A DNA stretch of 34,653 nt from Porphyromonadaceae bacterium UBA4702 (GCA_002404675.1 DHKE01000027.1:1-34653), one strand, 5' to 3'; shown: positions 15,061 through 23,213, counted from the stretch's first letter. The notes: a model not told the origin generated them from the letters alone. Translations and numbers: made by a program.

Positions 15061-16827
15061 TTATCGGCGGTCGTCGCCGGAATTGTTCTTGCTGTGTTTC
15101 TTTTTCCACTTGCGCCGTTCCGCCCCTCGTCCGGGCTTGAGCCGCTGGCGCGGTTGCTGACGAGGCTCTTGCGGCTGATGCGCCGAAGAAGGCTTGTCCT
15201 TCTGGGTCGCAGCGCCCTGCGGCTGCGCCGGCTTGCTCTCTACGAGCGGCGGCATCCCCTCGCCATAAATGCCGAAGCAGTGCTTGACAGCATCACGCAG
15301 ACGGTTTGCCACATCATCATGCCCCTTAAGCCGCCACAAGACACCGGAAATATAGTCGTCCTTTGAGCTGAAGCCCAGCAGACGCGCCACAGGGCACTCC
15401 GAAAGCATCGGCTTATAGTTGAACACACGCAGTATGCCGGCATAGTCGCCGTCCTTTATCATTTGCGAGAACTCATTCAGCAAATGGTTGTACGTATCAC
15501 GCGGACGCAGCTTGTCAGGCAGCTGGCGCAGGTGTGCCTCAAGAGCCGTTATACAGGTGAACCGGCCGTCAATCTTGCACTCCACAGCACGTTTCACCTG
15601 ATGGCGGACGTGTTCGAGCGCCTGTTTGTCATACTGATGCGAAAACAGCTCAATCACACTGTCCTTTACCTGCTGGAATACGCGGTCTGGGTTCTTGCCC
15701 CGCGCCTCCGCCATGACGCGCACCACCTCCTCCCACAGGAAAATGTTCTCCACCTCCGCCACATTCGGGACGAGTACGTTCTTGCGCCGCAGGTAGTCCA
15801 CCTCGGCGTCAGTGCGCCTGTCGCGGTCCACGATGCCACGGCTGTCGAGGTGGTGCATGCGCCGCAGGTCATTGAATGTGCGCGTAGTCTCTATCACCTT
15901 GTCGCACGAGCCGAGCGGGCGCACCGTATAGTCTGTGAACACGAGCGTGTACAGCTTGGCGTCTATGCTGTGCACTCTGTCCCCCTCGATGAACAGAACC
16001 GGGCGGCGCGACCCTATGATGTCAACGAAAAGATCGTCTGTGATGCTGGCATAGTCAAGCACTCGGTAGTCCCAGGCATGCTTGTCGGCATCGTAGCTGC
16101 GTATCCACACGCAAGTGTTCTGAGTGCGCGAATTGACGAAGTCCGGGTCAACCGTATTGTATACAAACGTGCAGTCAGGACGCAGCGACTCGATGGTGTT
16201 CCAGACGGTATTAAGGATTGCCGTATGCAGGAACAACGTCGGCGAGTCGATAAATATGACCGCCCCGGGCATGGCATACAGCACAGCCGTAGTATAATAG
16301 AACACGGCCTTCTCGCCCTGGCTCAGCGTCACCGCCGCCACCGGGTCGTCGCCGCTGCCGGTCTCGAACATCAACCGCCCGGCATTGCGCAATATCTCCG
16401 ACCCCGGGAACACCGTTTCCCACACCCGCATCACGCGGTCAAGTCGCGACGGCTTGGGCGGGGCTATCTTCTCGCCCGCGAGGGCGCGTGTCTTCAGGTC
16501 GAGCAGGATGTCAAACTCGTCAGTGACAAGCATGTACGCCAGCTTGTCAATCTCACTTACAGCATCGCTGCGCATATACGGCCGCTTGGCGGCAAGCTGC
16601 TGGTACATCACATCGATTGAACCGGGCATCTGCGAGGGGCTGCGCTCCGGGAAGGAGGCAGACAGCGCGGAGAGGTAATATGCACGGTCGCCCATGCGGT
16701 GCATGAGTTCCTTCATGAAACGGGTCTTGCCGGCGCCGTTTGCTCCGACGAGTGTAATCTGCCTGGCATTGCGCAGCACATCCGGCTCGCCGCCATCCAA
16801 CTTGGGCAACAGTTGCAGGTCAGTCAT
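15061..16827 (-). CDS. AAA/ABC-type ATPase fused to a DUF4435 TOPRIM domain
   Basis: The 588-residue protein has two parts. Residues 1-270 form an ABC/OLD-like ATPase: Walker A at 28-35 (GANGAGKT), signature LSQGEKAVFYY (168-178), Walker B-like IFIDSPTLFLH (191-201). The catalytic Glu expected after Asp194 is Ser195, and the H-loop position in FVYNTVDPDF lacks histidine. Residues about 275-480 match DUF4435, a TOPRIM-like domain, with Glu281 (LFIEGD), Asp334-Arg-Asp336 (GIVDRDRR) and EVENIF intact. The C-terminal 60 residues are Gln/Lys/Arg-rich and disordered-looking. The pairing mirrors AriA plus AriB of PARIS anti-phage systems in one chain, but defence is only an inference. It is the first gene of an operon with glgB. 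Confidence 0.75.
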   Translation of the reverse strand: MTDLQLLPKLDGGEPDVLRNARQITLVGANGAGKTRFMKELMHRMGDRAYYLSALSASFPERSPSQMPGSIDVMYQQLAAKRPYMRSDAVSEIDKLAYMLVTDEFDILLDLKTRALAGEKIAPPKPSRLDRVMRVWETVFPGSEILRNAGRLMFETGSGDDPVAAVTLSQGEKAVFYYTTAVLYAMPGAVIFIDSPTLFLHTAILNTVWNTIESLRPDCTFVYNTVDPDFVNSRTQNTCVWIRSYDADKHAWDYRVLDYASITDDLFVDIIGSRRPVLFIEGDRVHSIDAKLYTLVFTDYTVRPLGSCDKVIETTRTFNDLRRMHHLDSRGIVDRDRRTDAEVDYLRRKNVLVPNVAEVENIFLWEEVVRVMAEARGKNPDRVFQQVKDSVIELFSHQYDKQALEHVRHQVKRAVECKIDGRFTCITALEAHLRQLPDKLRPRDTYNHLLNEFSQMIKDGDYAGILRVFNYKPMLSECPVARLLGFSSKDDYISGVLWRLKGHDDVANRLRDAVKHCFGIYGEGMPPLVESKPAQPQGAATQKDKPSSAHQPQEPRQQPRQRLKPGRGAERRKWKKKHSKNNSGDDRR

Positions 16828-16893
16828 ATCTGTTTTGATTTACGATAGCGCGGACTCGGCGCGGCACTGCACCATGCGCACGCCGTCCCCCTG

Positions 16894-16901
16894 CAAAGTT
16901 A
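16894..16901 (-). promoter_or_regulatory. Promoter -7 element (TAACTTTG) of the TOPRIM-ATPase/glgB operon
   Basis: TAACTTTG on the minus strand, 66 nt before the ATG at 16827; no clear -33 box. Confidence 0.6.
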
Positions 16902-17070
16902 ACGCTTTTCGCCGGAAGAATTATCCGCGCTGCCGCAAAAATTCCGCCGTATACCCACCCTGCCTGGGACGAGGCGGGGGGAAGGACGGCAAATCGGCAT
17001 TAACCAGTGTTGCCCCCCGTAAAAATCAATAAACATTATCAATTCTTCCGCAACTGATATATTTACGCAC

Positions 17071-17078
17071 TAACTTTG
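17071..17078 (+). promoter_or_regulatory. Promoter -7 element (TAACTTTG) of the small membrane protein gene
   Basis: TAACTTTG lies 89 nt before the ATG at 17168, implying a leader of about 85 nt. Confidence 0.55.
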
Positions 17079-17167
17079 TAATATATGAGGTATGCAACAC
17101 ACCAGGTCTTGCCCTGCAGCATTGCACACCGCCAAACAGATTTATAAACCCGTAAAACCAAAAAACC

Positions 17168-17350
17168 ATGAATGGAGCTTCACTGATTGGCTTAATCATC
17201 TCGCTTGGACTGATCATCTGGGCATGCGTGATCATAAGCAAGAAAAACAGAGGATGGGGATACTACGTCCTCGCTGTCCTGTTCCCGCTGATCGGCCTGA
17301 TCGTCGCCCTCTGCCTGAAGGACAAGAGCAACACAAGCGGACAGGCCTGA
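17168..17350 (+). CDS. Small two-helix membrane protein
   Basis: The 60-residue protein starts MNGASLIGLIISLGLIIWAC. It has two hydrophobic helices (about residues 5-23 and 32-50) joined by a short basic loop (KKNRGWGY) and a polar tail KDKSNTSGQA. The WGYYVLAVLFPLIGLIVAL segment resembles many small bacterial inner-membrane proteins of unknown role. It is chosen over a longer overlapping frame (17092-17403) because that frame is Arg/Pro/His-rich and starts close behind the promoter without protein-like character. Its neighbour cls is 260 nt downstream; shared transcription is uncertain. Confidence 0.6.
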   Translation: MNGASLIGLIISLGLIIWACVIISKKNRGWGYYVLAVLFPLIGLIVALCLKDKSNTSGQA

Positions 17351-17610
17351 CACGGCATCTCGCAGAGGCTGGCACACAGCCAACATGCGTAGAGCACCGT
17401 TAAAGACACAGCATCAGCCTTTGGGCGCGTCCTCACGGCACGCAACCGAATGGCTGATGTTTCATTCCGCATTTCAGAGCAGCGAAGCCCCGGCGTGCAG
17501 CTCACTGACAAAACTTTCCTGCGATTTTTCGGGCGAATAGTGGCACAGTCCGTTTTTTTTGACTAATTTAGCCGTGCAGTTTGTTATACATTCTACTGCA
17601 AGGATAATAT

Positions 17611-19041
17611 ATGGCTATCAGCTCTTTGCTGTCATACCTGCTGGTGGCGGTTTATTTCTTCTTTGTAATAAGCTGCATCATCGTCATCCTGTCAGAGAAC
17701 CGCAATCCGATACGGTCGCTGGCATGGGTCATTGCGCTCATCTTCCTACCATTCGTGGGAATAGTCTTCTACCTGTTCCTGGGGCGCAACCCCAAAATGC
17801 AGCACATCATCAGCCGCCACTACAAACGGCGCATCGCCAACGCGACACGTCCCGAAAACCCGGACACCTCGGCGTTGGGGCTGTCCAAGGAGTTTGAGCA
17901 GCTCGCCCGCCTGGCGGCAAACATCTCCATCTCCCCGCTCACGATGAACAACGAGCTCGAGATCTTCTCCGACGGCGCGTCGAAATTCGAGGCTCTGGAA
18001 GAGGATTTGCGGGCGGCAAAGTCATCGATTTACCTGCAGTACTACATTTTTTCCGACGATGCCCTCGGGCAGGAGATTGCCGACATACTCACGGAACGAG
18101 CCCGCGCCGGCGTAATCGTTAAGGTAATATATGACCATGTCGGGTCATTCTCGGCGCGAAACCGCTTCTTCAAGCGTCTGCGGGCAGCCGGCATTGACGC
18201 GCACCCGTTCTTCAAGGTGACGTTCCACCACCTGGCCAGCCGCATCAACTGGCGCAACCACCGCAAGATAGTCGTCATCGACGGCAAAGTCGGCTACATC
18301 GGCGGCATGAACATCGCCCAGCGGTATGTGTTCGGCACAGGCGACGGCCGCGTATGGCGCGACACGCATTTCCGCGTGCGAGGCGAAATAGTCAAGTCGC
18401 TCATCGCGTCGTTTGCCATCGACTGGAGCTTCACCAACAAGCCCTTCGAGCATCCGCGCCAGCCCGCTGACGCGCAGCCGCAGAAGCAATCGCGCATCGG
18501 CATGCAGCTCATCTGCTCCGGCCCTACGGAACGCTGGGCCAACCTGTCGCTGTGCTTCCTCTCCGCGATTACCGCCGCCCAAAAGCACATTTACATACAG
18601 ACGCCATACTTCCTCCCCACCGAGGCGCTGCTGCAAGCGTTGCAAGCCGCCGCGCTCGCCAAGGTTGATGTGCGCATAATGATACCCGGCGTGAGCGACT
18701 CGCGCCTGATACGCTACGCCTCGTTCTCATACATCACGCAGTGCCTGCAGGCCGGCATCAAGGTATACCTGTACAAGCCCGGAATGCTGCACGCCAAGAC
18801 CATGATAATCGACGACGATTTCTGCACCTCAGGCTCGACCAACTTCGATTTCCGCAGCCTGGAGAACAACTTCGAGTCCAACCTGCTGATATACTCGCGT
18901 GAAGCCAACCAGGCGATGCAGCGCATATTTTTCGAGGATCAGGAGCAGTGCGTCAAGCTGTCGCTGTCGCAGTGGCACCGCCGCCCGCTCGGCCAGCGTT
19001 TTCTCGAGTCAACGGTCCGCCTCCTCTCCCCTATCCTCTGA
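17611..19041 (+). CDS. cls: Cardiolipin synthase
   Basis: The 476-residue phospholipase-D-superfamily enzyme condenses phosphatidylglycerol into cardiolipin at the inner membrane. Two N-terminal helices (about residues 5-25 and 38-58, NPIRSLAWVIALIFLPFVGI) match the PLDc_N region. Both HKD motifs are intact: His217-x-Lys219 in INWRNHRKIVVIDG and His394-x-Lys396 in GMLHAKTMIIDD, each followed by the GGMN or GSTNFD segment. Length fits bacterial Cls. A degenerate -7 element, TAATTTAG, lies at 17564-17571. It is convergent with the restriction endonuclease gene, 28 nt away, and no terminator is visible between them. Confidence 0.93.
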   Translation: MAISSLLSYLLVAVYFFFVISCIIVILSENRNPIRSLAWVIALIFLPFVGIVFYLFLGRNPKMQHIISRHYKRRIANATRPENPDTSALGLSKEFEQLARLAANISISPLTMNNELEIFSDGASKFEALEEDLRAAKSSIYLQYYIFSDDALGQEIADILTERARAGVIVKVIYDHVGSFSARNRFFKRLRAAGIDAHPFFKVTFHHLASRINWRNHRKIVVIDGKVGYIGGMNIAQRYVFGTGDGRVWRDTHFRVRGEIVKSLIASFAIDWSFTNKPFEHPRQPADAQPQKQSRIGMQLICSGPTERWANLSLCFLSAITAAQKHIYIQTPYFLPTEALLQALQAAALAKVDVRIMIPGVSDSRLIRYASFSYITQCLQAGIKVYLYKPGMLHAKTMIIDDDFCTSGSTNFDFRSLENNFESNLLIYSREANQAMQRIFFEDQEQCVKLSLSQWHRRPLGQRFLESTVRLLSPIL

Positions 19042-19069
19042 ACCATAAATGCATAATAATCTGCACTTG

Positions 19070-20065
19070 TCACTTGTACGCTTCAAGATATTTGAACCCA
19101 TTGAAATGCACCAGATGTTCAGGATTGTCCGCAATCCAAACCTCTGTTTCCCATGCTATGTCTTTCGCCTTTTGTCTGAATGAGTTCCTATCCTCAAATG
19201 CAGTAAAGAATACTAATTCTGCAGAACATCCAGTCTCTTCCAATTTTCTTCTGATTTTACGGACTCGGATTTCATTCCATTCACCTGTCGAGTAGAACGC
19301 TTCTATCAGATACAGCAAATTCTTCTCGGCACTGTATGCAATAACATCTGGCAACTCCTCGTGTTCCAAAGGAAAGAATTTGATTTTCTCCAGCTCCTCC
19401 TTTTCCAAATGAAGATACTTATTGTCCGTGTCACCGATATACAAAACTTCAGCACCAAATCCGAACAGCGGCAAAAACTCCTCAACTATAGCCTTTTGCA
19501 ATCTGTTGTGACTGCCGAATGACAGCTCGAATTGCTTGCCCCCCGGCAACTTAACCGGAACTTTCAGAAGCTCACGCCGTCTATCCAGTTCATCCTTCAG
19601 CGACTTTACAGAAGCCTTAAAAGCGGATAATTCTTCATTGAAATCAGGGGTATCGTGCTTATGAAGCAGTTTCACAAACGGCACGCTCAACCCATAACCT
19701 CGTGAAGGATTGTTGGTTGCCTGAGCTTCTACAGAAGATGAGTTTACAACTATGCCAGCCTCAAGCAACAACTTGAGGTCTTGTCTTCTTATATCGTCAT
19801 ACGAACCAGAAGAAATCGCTTCTCCATAGTACTTGTTCTCATAGGCAATTATATCCCTCGTCCTTGAGAACGTGCCGTCACCAACAGACTGAGCTTCTGA
19901 GAAGTCTGCCTTTACTCCGCCAACCGCAAGACAGGCTTTTGCCATACGCTCCAATCTGCGCTCTGTGCCACTTATCGGCACTCCTGCCAACTCGAGCACA
20001 TCCAACAAATCGAATATCAGCCTTTTTACTTTTGGCGGAGTTCCTCTTCTTACTTCAATTTTCAT
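19070..20065 (-). CDS. BsuBI/PstI-family restriction endonuclease
   Basis: The 331-residue protein matches the BsuBI_PstI_RE family, whose known members cut CTGCAG. Markers are the N-terminal helical DNA-binding region (SVEAQATNNPSRGYGLSVPF), YIGDTDNKYLHLE (211-221), the PD-(D/E)xK-type core ELPDVIAYSAEKNLLYLIEA with Pro239-Asp240 and Glu255, ELVFFTAFEDRNSF, and the C-terminal ETEVWIADNPEHLVHFNG. It looks complete and active. Its ATG overlaps the stop of the methyltransferase gene (ATGA), so methylase is made first and the two are coupled. The region is AT-richer than its neighbours, in keeping with lateral transfer. Actual specificity cannot be read from the sequence. Confidence 0.9.
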   Translation of the reverse strand: MKIEVRRGTPPKVKRLIFDLLDVLELAGVPISGTERRLERMAKACLAVGGVKADFSEAQSVGDGTFSRTRDIIAYENKYYGEAISSGSYDDIRRQDLKLLLEAGIVVNSSSVEAQATNNPSRGYGLSVPFVKLLHKHDTPDFNEELSAFKASVKSLKDELDRRRELLKVPVKLPGGKQFELSFGSHNRLQKAIVEEFLPLFGFGAEVLYIGDTDNKYLHLEKEELEKIKFFPLEHEELPDVIAYSAEKNLLYLIEAFYSTGEWNEIRVRKIRRKLEETGCSAELVFFTAFEDRNSFRQKAKDIAWETEVWIADNPEHLVHFNGFKYLEAYK

Positions 20066-21081
20066 ACAGCAAATAAGTCATTGGGGACAAGGTTGTCTAA
20101 AACGTATTGGGAGGATTTATGCTCGCAATGGTATGCGTCTTTCATTCTCAAGGCTATCTTATAGGCCAAGAGGGGCGGGACTGCATTACCTATTTGATAG
20201 AAGCGTTTTGTCTCTGTGCCAGAAAACTCAAACCAGTCAGGGAAAGACTGTAGGCGAGCAGCTTCCCGATCAGTTATACGCCTTCTTCGGCCGTCAGACA
20301 ACCGCACTCGCTGCATATCACTCGTAGCTCCCGCGAGATTTCTGCAGGTAATAGTCCTCGCCGGACGATCTGGGTACAAATCACGAGGGTTAACACAGTG
20401 TGACTTCTTTTCATATACAGCTATGTACTCGTCTTGGCGCGGTGTCAAAATCTTGTCTGCCGGCTCGGGACAGTTCATGGTGTCGCCAATTGCCTCTGCC
20501 ACCGAAACCTTACGGATCTCCTTGCGAGGGAAACGGAATGAGGAGCGATGACCGACACATACCAGACGCTCACGCTTTTGGGGCACGCCATAATCTACTG
20601 CATTCAACACCTTATACTCAACATAATACCCCAATTTCCGCAACTCTTCAACGATCAAATCGAGATACCATTTATGGCGGCCCAAAATGTTTGCAACATT
20701 CTCAAACATGAACAAGCGCGGCTGTACGCGCCTTACTGCGTCGATGAACACCGGGAAGCCGTCACGTGCATCTTCTATCCCTTTCTGATTGCCGAAACGG
20801 CTGAACGGCTGGCAGGGCGGACCGCCTATGACAATGCCGATATTCTCTATATCTGGATATTCAAACCCAACTTCAAGAAACTGGTTAAGACAATCTCCTG
20901 TCAGGTTATGGTTATAAGTATCCGCCGCCTCACTGACCATTTCAAAGCCGATTGTCTTGAACCCAGCAGCTTCAAACCCCAATGAAAGGCCTCCGCACCC
21001 GGCAAACAAATCCAAGACCACAGCGGACTCGTCAATGCTGGGGCGCAAAAGGTCGTCTATGTAGTTGCTGTACTCAGTCAT
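20062..21081 (-). CDS. DNA (cytosine-5-)-methyltransferase
   Basis: The 339-residue type II methyltransferase makes 5-methylcytosine. C5-MTase motifs are in normal order: I (VLDLFAGCGGLSLGFEAAGF, residues 22-41), IV with catalytic Cys90 (GGPPCQPFSRFG), VI (FMFENVANILG, Glu127), VIII (VPQKRERLVCVG), IX (ITDREAARLQSFPDWF) and X (YQIGNAVPPLLAYKIA). The target-recognition stretch between VIII and IX is short, about 60-70 residues. It precedes the BsuBI/PstI-like nuclease in one transcript. M.PstI and M.BsuBI are adenine-N6 enzymes, so a cytosine-C5 partner for this nuclease family is notable. Confidence 0.94.
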   Translation of the reverse strand: MTEYSNYIDDLLRPSIDESAVVLDLFAGCGGLSLGFEAAGFKTIGFEMVSEAADTYNHNLTGDCLNQFLEVGFEYPDIENIGIVIGGPPCQPFSRFGNQKGIEDARDGFPVFIDAVRRVQPRLFMFENVANILGRHKWYLDLIVEELRKLGYYVEYKVLNAVDYGVPQKRERLVCVGHRSSFRFPRKEIRKVSVAEAIGDTMNCPEPADKILTPRQDEYIAVYEKKSHCVNPRDLYPDRPARTITCRNLAGATSDMQRVRLSDGRRRRITDREAARLQSFPDWFEFSGTETKRFYQIGNAVPPLLAYKIALRMKDAYHCEHKSSQYVLDNLVPNDLFAV

Positions 21082-21119
21082 TGGCTGGTTGTATTAACGC
21101 TATGCGTCAAAAACATTTT

Positions 21120-21151
21120 CAAAGATACGAACTATCGCCGGAATAGGCAAA
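21120..21151 (-). promoter_or_regulatory. Full consensus promoter of the restriction-modification operon
   Basis: On the minus strand TTTG (21151-21148) is followed after 20 bp by TATCTTTG (21127-21120), 38 nt ahead of the methyltransferase ATG. I see no separate promoter for the nuclease. Confidence 0.8.
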
Positions 21152-21160
21152 TATACCGGC

Positions 21161-21197
21161 TAAAAAATTACGGAAGCCAATTTCCCAATTGACTTCC
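21161..21197 (-). terminator. Intrinsic terminator upstream of the restriction-modification operon
   Basis: On the minus strand an 11-bp stem with one mismatch (GGAAGTCAATT / AATTGGCTTCC) is followed by GTAATTTTTT. It would stop transcripts from the DUF3109 operon or from a small RNA promoter at 21256-21263. Confidence 0.7.
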
Positions 21198-21252
21198 GCA
21201 TAATACTACTTGACTAAATAAATTCTTACATGTCACGTTCGTAGAAACTTCC
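21163..21252 (-). ncRNA. Candidate small RNA
   Basis: A TACTTTTG element (minus strand, 21263-21256) and the terminator at 21161-21197 would bound a transcript of about 85-90 nt with no coding capacity. Support is limited to these two ends, since no -33 box is visible. The region may equally be the 3' untranslated part of the DUF3109 transcript. Confidence 0.25.
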
Positions 21253-21321
21253 GCACAAAAGTAGATATTATTTCGCGACCGAGAATTATCCGCCGCGTTA
21301 AATGATACTAAACATTCTAAC

Positions 21322-21344
21322 AACAGGGGACAAACTGCCTATTT
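21322..21344. repeat. Copy 1 of a 23-nt recurring motif
   Basis: It begins AACAGGGGACAAA and ends GCCTATTT, matching the site at 27587-27609 at 19 of 23 positions. It overlaps the stop codon of the DUF3109 gene. Function unknown. Confidence 0.4.
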
Positions 21345-21920
21345 GGCGTGCTGTCTGACCCATTCTTCGGCTGTCATCTCGAGTTCAGCATACCAATCTT
21401 CGCCAAATTGCCGTATCAGCGGCTCGCGCAGGAACTGGTATGCGCGGATGCCGCGCTTCAGACCGTTCAGCTCTGCCGTGCGGCAAACGGACCAGCGGTG
21501 CAGGTTGACTGCCGTCATCAGCCCGCAGGGCGCGAGGCGCACGGGGTACAGGTGGCACGACGAGGGTTTGCATTGCGGTATGCGCCCCTCGCGGTAGGCC
21601 TTCTCGAGCAGGCACAGGCAGATGCCGTCATCAGTATATGTTGTGAACACGCAGTCCTTGCCGTCAACAATCGAAGTCACCAGGTCGCCGTCGCTGTCTA
21701 CATAGCACATGCCCTGACGTTCCACCACCTTCTGCGCGTCAGCAGCCATCTCATCATATATCTGCGGCAACGCCTCCTCAATGCGTTCCACCTCGTCCAT
21801 ATCGAGGGGCGCGCCGGCGTCACCGTCTATGCAGCACTGACCGTGGCATTGCGCCAGGTCGCAGCAGAAAAACCGCTCTATCAGGTCGAGCGAAACGAGT
21901 GTGTCCTGTATCTGTATCAT
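21339..21920 (-). CDS. DUF3109 family cysteine-rich protein
   Basis: The 193-residue cytosolic protein matches DUF3109, related to the YkgJ-type putative metal- or iron-sulfur-binding proteins. Cysteines cluster at the N-terminus (Cys19, 20, 25, 29 and 30 in RFFCCDLAQCHGQCCIDGD), recur in KDCVFTTYTDDGICLCLLEK and sit in the PQCKPSSCHLYPVR segment. This arrangement suggests a bound metal cluster; the reaction is unknown. It is the last gene of a four-gene operon (ung, C_GCAxxG_C_C, DUF5103, DUF3109), 30 nt after the DUF5103 stop. The association with DNA repair and secretion genes may only reflect shared transcription. Confidence 0.88.
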   Translation of the reverse strand: MIQIQDTLVSLDLIERFFCCDLAQCHGQCCIDGDAGAPLDMDEVERIEEALPQIYDEMAADAQKVVERQGMCYVDSDGDLVTSIVDGKDCVFTTYTDDGICLCLLEKAYREGRIPQCKPSSCHLYPVRLAPCGLMTAVNLHRWSVCRTAELNGLKRGIRAYQFLREPLIRQFGEDWYAELEMTAEEWVRQHAK

Positions 21921-21950
21921 GCTTTTGTGTTTGCGGTGTCTGCGCCGAGG

Positions 21951-23213
21951 TCACTCAAAGGCGTAGACGGTTTTCGTGCCTACGAGGCGGTCATAGCGCG
22001 AGCCGACCTCGCGGATGAACGTTTTGACAGTATATTCGTTGTGGGTCTCATACTTGTCGCCGTCCACGAAATACGGGTCTGCACCGTTGCTGCCCACGAT
22101 GACGTAGCGGTAATTGTACGAGCCTTGCTTCAATGGGACCGCGGCAGTGTATGCCTGTCGGTCACGGTCATAGCGCAGCCGGTTGGCATCGGTGAAACGT
22201 CCCTGCCACACCTCGCCGTCCAGATAGACTGCCGCGTTGGTGAGTTCGGGCATCTGCAGCGTGAAATGCACAGTGACATAATCCGCGCCGAGGTCAGAAT
22301 CCGTGGCGTTGTATTCGCGCACCATGTACCGGCCGTTCTGCGTACGGTCGTAGGTGTACGAATGGTCGCGAGCCGGGATATCCGTGCGCAGCCACGCATG
22401 GTAGTTGCGCCCCATGTATTTCACCGAGTCCACGCTCATGCCGGGGTAGTCGGCACGGACAGTCTCGAAACGGCGGTACTCGTTGCCGGCACGGAAGATG
22501 AGCGGCTGCAAGTGTTCGTACACCAACCGACCGCTCTCCACCCGCTGCGGATGCGTGAGGGTAACGGGCATTGAAGGAGACCAGTTCTGCTCGAGGACGG
22601 TGATGACGTCATTGTACGGATCACGCACGCGCTGCCGTTGCGTGTCAACGGTCATTGACACCTGCTGGTACTCGCCGTTTATGCCGCGGTCGGTATGCGC
22701 GTCTGCCGTGGCAGTGATTTCCACCGCCGGCTCCTCGATGCTGAAGCGCGTCTGCAGCAATACGGCATCGGGGTCATCCTCGTCATACACCTGCAGCAGG
22801 TAGTTGCCCGACACGAGGGGGTGTGCATCCTCCGTCGGGAACTCGATGCGGTAGTTGACATAATGGACGAATGTGTTCTGCGAAAAGGCGTAGTCGTCGA
22901 TGCTGATGTCGTTGAACGTGTCGAGGTATTCAGACTCCATGAGCTGCGATGGCTGCCAGTCGCTGTTGCAATGCACCAGACGGTAGCGCAGGAAATCGCG
23001 GTCTTCGACCAAGCGGTCGAAGGTGACAGTCAACGTGCCTTGCTCACCGAGCGAAAGCACCGGCGCGGCAAAGAAATTGTCGGCACGCTGCACCTTCAGC
23101 GAGCGGAAAGACGTGTCAAATATCCCCGGCAGCGTGTCGAGGGCATACGCACCTGTGCCAGCTGCCGCTAATGCCGCAACTGTTGCAGCTGCCGCTCTTG
23201 TGAACAGCCTCAT
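21951..23213 (-). CDS. DUF5103 protein, type IX secretion system plug-like
   Basis: The 420-residue exported protein has a signal peptide (MRLFTRAAAATVAALAAAGT, cut near AYA). The mature part reads as Ig-like beta domains: RFSIEEPAVEITATADA, a VTLTHPQRVESGRLVYEH segment, and PLKQGSYNYRYVIVGSNG. DUF5103 proteins have been identified as a plug of the SprA/Sov translocon of the type IX secretion system, so this one probably sits on the periplasmic face of the outer membrane. The start at 23213 is preferred because it forms an ATGA overlap with the upstream gene and leads straight into the signal peptide. The small secreted protein at 12480-12815 could be a client. Confidence 0.85.
   Translation of the reverse strand: MRLFTRAAAATVAALAAAGTGAYALDTLPGIFDTSFRSLKVQRADNFFAAPVLSLGEQGTLTVTFDRLVEDRDFLRYRLVHCNSDWQPSQLMESEYLDTFNDISIDDYAFSQNTFVHYVNYRIEFPTEDAHPLVSGNYLLQVYDEDDPDAVLLQTRFSIEEPAVEITATADAHTDRGINGEYQQVSMTVDTQRQRVRDPYNDVITVLEQNWSPSMPVTLTHPQRVESGRLVYEHLQPLIFRAGNEYRRFETVRADYPGMSVDSVKYMGRNYHAWLRTDIPARDHSYTYDRTQNGRYMVREYNATDSDLGADYVTVHFTLQMPELTNAAVYLDGEVWQGRFTDANRLRYDRDRQAYTAAVPLKQGSYNYRYVIVGSNGADPYFVDGDKYETHNEYTVKTFIREVGSRYDRLVGTKTVYAFE

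Larger units (their letters stand above)
16828..17167. other. Intergenic region with divergent promoters
   Basis: This holds the minus-strand promoter of the TOPRIM-ATPase gene (16894-16901) and the plus-strand promoter at 17071-17078. Between them (about 16910-17060) I see no gene, repeat or convincing hairpin. Confidence 0.6.

Noticed and set aside
15463..16620. Plus-strand open frame of 385 codons opposite the TOPRIM-ATPase gene
   Set aside because: Antisense shadow; the minus strand carries Walker A, signature and TOPRIM motifs.
17092..17403. Longer frame overlapping the small membrane protein gene
   Set aside because: Composition is Arg/Pro/His-heavy, and the alternative frame encodes two clean membrane helices.
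17412..17459. 8-bp inverted repeat (CATCAGCC / GGCTGATG) as terminator of the small membrane protein gene
   Set aside because: The loop is 32 nt and only a short TTTC follows, so support is too weak.
19050..21210. GCATAATA seen near both ends of the restriction-modification cassette as possible target-site duplication
   Set aside because: The match is only 8 AT-rich bases, and flanking bases do not extend it.
21348..22574. Plus-strand open frame of 408 codons spanning DUF3109 and DUF5103
   Set aside because: It crosses two well-supported minus-strand genes and shows no recognisable domain.
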